Part shown: positions 59,730-64,000 of the stretch, piece by piece
Numbering within the stretch: the first letter of the stretch is position 1
Layout: each line of letters begins with the position of its first letter
Assembly (NCBI GenBank): GCA_029261925.1
Contig: JAJDAJ010000024.1
Location: forward strand, 29,612-93,611
Reading direction: 5' to 3'
Length of the DNA stretch: 64,000 nt
From: Deltaproteobacteria bacterium
GTDB lineage: Bacteria > Myxococcota_A > UBA9160 > SZUA-336
Notes under the pieces: generated by a model
The model's database searches: none
What the model was told of the DNA's origin: nothing
Seen by the model: only the letters and a program-made list of their open reading frames with translations
Translations under genes and position numbers: made by a program

Positions 59730-60152
59730 ATGGGCCTGGACGAAGACATCCGCCGGATCGCCGACGAGCAGCAGGTGCGCAACCTGCTGGCGCGCATGGG
59801 ACACCTGGCGGACGACGGGGAACTCGACGAGTACATGGACCAGTTCACCGAGGACGCGGTCTGGGACGGCGGACCGGTCTTCGGGCGCCGCCAGGGACAG
59901 GAGGCCATCCTGGAGGGCGCGCGCGAGCGTCGCGCCAGCGGCACGTCCGGACCGGGCGCGCACACGCGTCACGTCCTGACCACGACGGAGGTCCAGGTCA
60001 ACGGCGATACGGCGCGCAGCAAGTCGGTGTTCATGTTCTACGTCGGCATCGACGCCGAGCCGAAGGTGCAGGTGGTCGGCGTGTACGAGGACGAGTGCCG
60101 GCGCACGCCGCAGGGCTGGAAGCTGGCGCACCGCAAGATCATCAACCCCTAG
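59730..60152 (+). CDS. NTF2/SnoaL-like (nuclear transport factor 2 family) protein
   Basis: 140 residues. LLARMGHLADDGELDEYMDQFTEDAVWDGGPVFGRRQGQEAIL is the canonical start of SnoaL-like_4 proteins; TRHVLTTTEVQVNGDTARSKSVFMFYV and GWKLAHRKI follow. Relatives are isomerases, dehydratases or hydroxylating-dioxygenase-like small subunits. It is the first gene of a cassette with a Gfo/Idh-type dehydrogenase (9-base gap) and a phosphotriesterase-like hydrolase, so it may act on the same substrate. No catalytic Asp-His pair can be assigned with certainty. Confidence 0.85.
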   Translation: MGLDEDIRRIADEQQVRNLLARMGHLADDGELDEYMDQFTEDAVWDGGPVFGRRQGQEAILEGARERRASGTSGPGAHTRHVLTTTEVQVNGDTARSKSVFMFYVGIDAEPKVQVVGVYEDECRRTPQGWKLAHRKIINP

Positions 60153-60161
60153 GCCGCACGC

Positions 60162-61253
60162 ATGGCGTTCGACAGGCCCGGGGCGATCGTCGTCGGCACC
60201 GGCTTCGGCGTGCTGACCCACCTGCGCGCCCTGCGCGCGGCGGGCTTCGACGTGCACGCACTGGTCGGGCGCGATCCCGCGAAGACCGAGGAGCGCGCCA
60301 AGCGCTCGGGCGTGCCGCACGGTCTGACCTCGCTCGAGCAGGCGCTCGCTCTGCCCGGGGTCGAGGCGGTGGCCGTCGCGACGCCGCCGCACACGCATGC
60401 GGCGATCGTGGAGGCCGCCGCCGCGGCGGGCAAGCACCTGGTCTGCGAGAAGCCCTTCGCCCGCGACGCCGCCGAGGCGCGCCGCATGCTCGACGCCGCG
60501 GAGTCCGCGGGCGTCGTGCACCTGCTCGGCACCGAGTTCCGCTTCGCCACGGGCCAGGCGCTGGCCACGCGGGCGGTGCGTCAGGGGCTGATCGGTGAGC
60601 CGCGCCTGATCACGCTGATCCTGCAGATGCCGGGTCTGGCCGATCCCCGCTCCGAGGTCCCCGGCTGGTGGACCCGGGCGTCCGAGGGCGGCGGCTGGCT
60701 GGGGGCCTATGGCTCGCACGTGGTCGACCAGATCCGCGCCACCGTGGGCGAGATCGCCGGCGTGAGCGCCTCGCTCGGCCAGGTGGCGGAGCGCGACTGG
60801 ACCGCCGAGGACAGCTACACGGTGCACTTCCGCACGCGCGGCGGCGCCGACGGCGTGATCCAGAGCTCGGCGGCGACCTGGGGCGCACCCCTGGCCTGCC
60901 TGCGCTTCGTCGGCTCCGGGGGCACGCTCTGGCTCGAGGGCGACGCGGTGCACGTCGGCGATGCCTCCGGCCAGCGCCGGCTCGATGTGCCCCCGGACCT
61001 GGAGCTGCCTCCTCCGAGCCCGCCCGACCCGGGGCTGCTCTCCACGCAGTACGACATGCTGCACTCGATGGGCATCGACCTCGGCCCGTACACGCGCCTG
61101 TTCGAGGTGCTGCGCGCGCGCATGCGGGGCGAGCCCGTGCCCGACGATCCGGCCGCGGCGACCTTCGCCGACGGCCTGGCCTGCCAGCGGGTGCTCGACG
61201 CCATCCGCCGCTCGGCGCGCGAGGAGCGCTGGGTGAGCATCGACGACGACTGA
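60162..61253 (+). CDS. Gfo/Idh/MocA family oxidoreductase
   Basis: 363 residues. The N-terminal Rossmann domain has AIVVGTGFGVLTHLRALRAAG, VEAVAVATPPHTHAAIVEAA and the catalytic EKPFARDAAEARRML (Lys of the EKP motif). The C-terminal domain has GWLGAYGSHVVDQIRATVGE, with the conserved D..H-type substrate site, and TYTVHFRTRGGA-like strands. It oxidises or reduces a sugar- or inositol-like or carbonyl compound with NAD(P). It lies between the NTF2-like and phosphotriesterase genes with short gaps. Confidence 0.92.
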   Translation: MAFDRPGAIVVGTGFGVLTHLRALRAAGFDVHALVGRDPAKTEERAKRSGVPHGLTSLEQALALPGVEAVAVATPPHTHAAIVEAAAAAGKHLVCEKPFARDAAEARRMLDAAESAGVVHLLGTEFRFATGQALATRAVRQGLIGEPRLITLILQMPGLADPRSEVPGWWTRASEGGGWLGAYGSHVVDQIRATVGEIAGVSASLGQVAERDWTAEDSYTVHFRTRGGADGVIQSSAATWGAPLACLRFVGSGGTLWLEGDAVHVGDASGQRRLDVPPDLELPPPSPPDPGLLSTQYDMLHSMGIDLGPYTRLFEVLRARMRGEPVPDDPAAATFADGLACQRVLDAIRRSAREERWVSIDDD

Positions 61254-61270
61254 CGTCCGGAGGCCGATCC

Positions 61271-62257
61271 ATGGCGACGCAGATCCAGACCGTGACCGGA
61301 CCCGCGACCCCCGACGAGCTGGGCCGCACCCTGATGCACGAGCACGTGCTGATCGGCTTCCCGGGCTGGGAGGCCGACACGATCCGCCCTGGCGCCACGC
61401 GCGACGAGATGCGCGCCGTGTGCCGCGATCGTATCGACGGCATGCGCGAGCACGGGGTTGCCACGATGATCGATCCCTGCCCGAACGACCTCGGGCGCGA
61501 CGTGGAGTTCATGGCCGACATCTCCGCGCGCACCGGCTTCCGCATCGTCTGCGCCACCGGGCTCTACAACCAGGCCTCGGGAGGTGCCGCGTACTGGCAC
61601 ATGCGCGGGCACGGGGAGACGAGCGTCAGCGCCATGGCGGAGCTCTTCGAGAAGGAGCTCGGCGACGGCATCGGCGAGACGGGCATCCGCGCGGGGATCA
61701 TCAAGGTGGCCACCGGGCGAGGCGGCGTGACGGACTACGAGCGCGACGTCCTGACGGCCGCCGCGCGCGCCTCGGTCGCCACCGGGGCACCGATCACCAC
61801 GCACACCGACGAGGGCACGCTCGGCGACGTGCAGCAGCAGATCCTGACGAGCAACGGCGTGCCGCCGCACCGCATCGTCATCGGCCACTCCTGCGGCACG
61901 TCCGACCACGACTACCACATGGGCCTGGTGCGCGGCGGCTCCTACGTCGGCTTCGACCGCTTCGGTCTCGACATGCTCCACCCCGACGCCGAGCGCGTGA
62001 AGTCGCTACTGCGCCTGCTGCAGGCGGGCGCGGGCAGCGCGGTGGTGGTGTCGCACGACACGGTCTGGTGCTGGCGCGGCGATCCGCTGCCCCCGGACTC
62101 GAAGTTCAACGCCGCCACGGCCTGGACGCCGACGCACTTCTTCGAGCACATCGTCCCGCAGCTCCGCGAGGGGGGCGCCAGCGAGGCGCAGATCGAGCGG
62201 CTGCTGGTGGACAACCCGCGCGCCTTCTTCGCGGGCGAGGCGCCGTCGCTGGGCTGA
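61271..62257 (+). CDS. Phosphotriesterase family metal-dependent hydrolase
   Basis: 328 residues, amidohydrolase superfamily. Binuclear metal ligands: HxH in LMHEHVLIGF, the bridging Lys in AGIIKVATGRGG, His in ITTHTDEGT, His in VIGHSCG and Asp in VVSHDTVWCW. The DPCPNDLGRDVEFMA segment is typical of phosphotriesterase-like lactonases (PLL) and related proteins. Natural substrates of this group are usually lactones; true organophosphate activity is rare. ATG 61271 has CGGAGG upstream. Third gene of its cassette. Confidence 0.92.
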   Translation: MATQIQTVTGPATPDELGRTLMHEHVLIGFPGWEADTIRPGATRDEMRAVCRDRIDGMREHGVATMIDPCPNDLGRDVEFMADISARTGFRIVCATGLYNQASGGAAYWHMRGHGETSVSAMAELFEKELGDGIGETGIRAGIIKVATGRGGVTDYERDVLTAAARASVATGAPITTHTDEGTLGDVQQQILTSNGVPPHRIVIGHSCGTSDHDYHMGLVRGGSYVGFDRFGLDMLHPDAERVKSLLRLLQAGAGSAVVVSHDTVWCWRGDPLPPDSKFNAATAWTPTHFFEHIVPQLREGGASEAQIERLLVDNPRAFFAGEAPSLG

Positions 62258-62270
62258 CGCCGCCGGCCGC

Positions 62271-63044
62271 TCAGTCCGACTCGAGCACACGGTCGATCAC
62301 GTACGTGCCGCTGCGATCGTCGCGGCGGATCTCGATCACCCCGTGGCGCTCCGCGTCCTCGAGCAGCCGGTTGAACGAGCGGTAGCCGTGGTACTCCTCG
62401 TTGAACTGGGGCTGCTTGCGGCGGATGGTCTCCTTGACCAGCGAGCTGTGCGCCACGCGGCTCTCGCGCTCCAGCGCGTTGGCCGCGTCGATCAGCATGT
62501 CGAAGGCCTCGCGCGCCTCGTCGGAGACCGAGGGCAGCTTCTTCTTGCCCTTGCCGCGGTCCTTGACCTTGTGGCGGACCAGATCGTCGTAGTAGACGAA
62601 CTCGTCGCAGACGTCGATCAGCAGCTTGCTGGTGGACTGCTTCACGCCCACCGCGATCGTATGCTTGCCGTTCTCGCGCAGCTTGGCGATCAGCGGGTAG
62701 AAGTCCGAGTCGCCGGTCACGAACGCGAAGGTGTCCACGTGGGACTTCGAGTAGGCGAGGTCGAGCGCGTCCACGACCATCTTGATGTCGGCGCTGTTCT
62801 TGCCCGTGAGCTTGCTGCCCGGCAGCTCGATCAGCTCCACGCCCGCCTCGTGCAGCGGGCGCTTGTACTCCGCGAAGTTGTCCCACTGGGCGTAGGCGCG
62901 GCGCAACAGGATGTCGCCCTTGTCGAGCAGGCGCTCGAAGACCAGGCGGACATCGAAGCGGTCGAGACCGGCGTCGCGCACGCCGATGGCGACGTTCTCC
63001 AGGTCGAGATAGACGGCGATGCGGTGGGAATCGGATCCATTCAT
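62271..63044 (-). CDS. NYN (LabA-like PIN) domain protein with C-terminal OST-HTH/LOTUS-like domain
   Basis: 257 residues. The NYN/PIN fold holds four acidic clusters: D14 in AVYLDLENVA, then KNSADIKMVVDALD, FVTGDSDFYPLI and a final D in LLIDVCDEFVYY. These are the metal-binding residues of this ribonuclease-like group. A basic linker (KVKDRGKGKKKLP) leads to helices and a wing (SSLVKETIRRKQPQFNEEYHGYRSFNRLLEDAERHGVIEIRRD) resembling LOTUS RNA-binding domains. A cytoplasmic RNA-processing or decay role is inferred. It converges with the phosphotriesterase gene and is divergent from fumC. Confidence 0.9.
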   Translation of the reverse strand: MNGSDSHRIAVYLDLENVAIGVRDAGLDRFDVRLVFERLLDKGDILLRRAYAQWDNFAEYKRPLHEAGVELIELPGSKLTGKNSADIKMVVDALDLAYSKSHVDTFAFVTGDSDFYPLIAKLRENGKHTIAVGVKQSTSKLLIDVCDEFVYYDDLVRHKVKDRGKGKKKLPSVSDEAREAFDMLIDAANALERESRVAHSSLVKETIRRKQPQFNEEYHGYRSFNRLLEDAERHGVIEIRRDDRSGTYVIDRVLESD

Positions 63045-63060
63045 CGCGGCACACGGTAAC

Positions 63061-63077
63061 GACCCGCGGGGCGGGTC
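63061..63077. other. Hairpin GACCCGC-GGG-GCGGGTC in the divergent NYN/fumC gap
   Basis: Perfect 7-base arms, 16 bases upstream of the NYN gene start codon. It may be an operator or a 5'-leader stem; its place between divergent starts argues against a terminator. Confidence 0.3.
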
Positions 63078-63151
63078 GCTTGTGCCCGCTCCGGGGCCGG
63101 GGCAAGCTCGCGGCGTGCGGGAGGTCGAGATGAGCAGAGCGAGCCGGGTCC

Positions 63152-64000
63152 ATGGCCGCTGAGGCGACGGGCCGTCCGGGCGGCGAGCGCGTGCTGCGGG
63201 ACTCGCTGGGCGAGGTCCGGGTGCCGGCGGGCGTCTACTGGGGCGCCCAGACCGGGCGCGCGGTCGAGAACTTCCCCATCAGCGGCCGGGGCCTCCCGCG
63301 AGCCTTCCTCGGGGCCCTCGGCGCGATCAAGGCCGAGGCGGCGCGGGTCAACACCGACCTGGGCGAGCTGGATCCGGAGCGGGCCGACGCGATCGCCCGC
63401 GCGGCAGAGGAGGTGGCGTCGGGGCTGCTGGACGACCAGTTCGTGGTGGACGTGTTCCAGACCGGCTCGGGCACCTCGACGAACATGAACGCCAACGAGG
63501 TGATCGCGGCGCGGGCGAACGAGCTTCTGGGTGCGGATCGTGACGACGGCCCGGTGCACCCCAACGACCACGTGAACCGGGCACAGTCGTCCAACGACGT
63601 GATGCCGGCCGCCCTGCACGTGGCGATCGCCGGCGCGATCTCCGCGGATCTGCTGCCCGCCGCGCGCGAGCTGCACGCGGCGCTGGCAGGGCGGGCCGTG
63701 GCCTTCCGCGAGGTGCTGAAGGTCGGCCGCACGCACCTCCAGGACGCCACGCCCATGCGCGTGGGCCAGGAGATCGGCGGCTGGGCGGCGCAGGTGCTGC
63801 ACGGTGTCGAGCGCCTGGAGCGGGCGGTCGCCGCCCTGCGCGAGCTGCCCCTGGGCGGGACCGCCGTCGGCACGGGGCTCAACGCACCGCCCGGCTTCGG
63901 CCCGCGGCTGATCGAGCGCCTGGTCGCGCGTACCGGCCTGGACCTGGTGCCCGCGCGCGACCCCTTCGAGGCCCAGGGCGCGCGCGACGCCTGCCTCGAG
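63152..64000 (+). CDS. fumC: Class II fumarate hydratase, N-terminal part
   Basis: The frame is open from ATG 63152 to the window edge, 283 codons of about 465. Visible motifs: [29 protein letters not shown], the region-1 site [39 protein letters not shown], and the catalytic-His segment [12 protein letters not shown]. The GSSxMPxKxNP signature lies beyond the window. It interconverts fumarate and malate in the TCA cycle. Aspartase is close, but [14 protein letters not shown] and RTHLQDA favour FumC. A short ORF from ATG 63130, with GGGAGG in place, runs across this start. Confidence 0.93.
   Translation, partial: MAAEATGRPGGERVLRDSLGEVRVPAGVYWGAQTGRAVENFPISGRGLPRAFLGALGAIKAEAARVNTDLGELDPERADAIARAAEEVASGLLDDQFVVDVFQTGSGTSTNMNANEVIAARANELLGADRDDGPVHPNDHVNRAQSSNDVMPAALHVAIAGAISADLLPAARELHAALAGRAVAFREVLKVGRTHLQDATPMRVGQEIGGWAAQVLHGVERLERAVAALRELPLGGTAVGTGLNAPPGFGPRLIERLVARTGLDLVPARDPFEAQGARDACLE

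Overview
The window is very G+C-rich DNA, densely coded on both strands, with many GTG and TTG starts and many 1- to 4-base gene overlaps. The gene content fits a Gram-negative bacterium with glutathione (glutathione reductase, two GSTs, S-formylglutathione hydrolase), the classical menaquinone pathway, lipoproteins, and regulators of a deltaproteobacterial/Myxococcota style (a receiver-DUF4388-J-TPR protein, an eukaryote-like kinase with a PP2C phosphatase, a sigma-54 activator). Abundant thiolase, SDR, acyl-CoA ligase, P450 and NTF2-like genes suggest breakdown of lipid- or steroid-like substrates. Lineage is inferred; no rRNA or tRNA gene was recognised.

Layout. 1-3.4 kb: envelope lipoproteins and an aldo/keto reductase. 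3.3-12.3 kb: one long minus-strand operon merR-menFDHBACE, converting chorismate to demethylmenaquinone, with almost every junction overlapping. 12.3-14.3 kb: a cluster of short repeats, a membrane-anchored Fe-S aldo/keto reductase and a REP-like hairpin. 14.3-25 kb: a Gly/Arg-rich protein, a COG3044 ATPase, GST, SDR, glutathione reductase, Aat, an EF-hand protein, a secreted beta-helix protein, a small flagellin-like protein and a multidomain response regulator. 25-30.5 kb: S-formylglutathione hydrolase, a lipoprotein, P450, a CCA-adding-type enzyme and a Ca2+/Na+ exchanger.

30.5-36 kb: a minus-strand operon TetR - DUF35 - DUF35 - thiolase-like - thiolase-like - acyl-CoA ligase. Both thiolase-like proteins lack the thiolase catalytic residues, and a KstR-type operator lies just upstream of tetR. 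36-39.4 kb: rubrerythrin - Fe-S oxidoreductase - DUF3501 - CDF metal transporter, preceded by a long repeat-bearing leader. 39.5-43 kb: a radical SAM protein, an orphan LuxR-type regulator followed by a 39-codon histidine-kinase remnant, and AmtB without glnK. 43-50.4 kb: an ABC exporter divergent from a sigma-54 activator, then ADH, GDPD and NTF2-like genes. 50.5-54.6 kb: a signalling block of histidine kinase, response regulator, PP2C phosphatase and a Ser/Thr kinase with four C-terminal zinc ribbons. 54.9-59 kb: a beta-oxidation-like operon (thiolase, SDR, acyl-CoA dehydrogenase, SDR) behind a perfect dyad. 59-64 kb: GST, an NTF2/Gfo-Idh/phosphotriesterase cassette, an NYN-LOTUS protein and the start of fumC.

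There is no gap above 300 bases without a gene. The gaps of 180-290 bases are described through the repeats, promoters, dyads and hairpins found in them. All promoter, operator and terminator calls come from reading the sequence by eye and are tentative.
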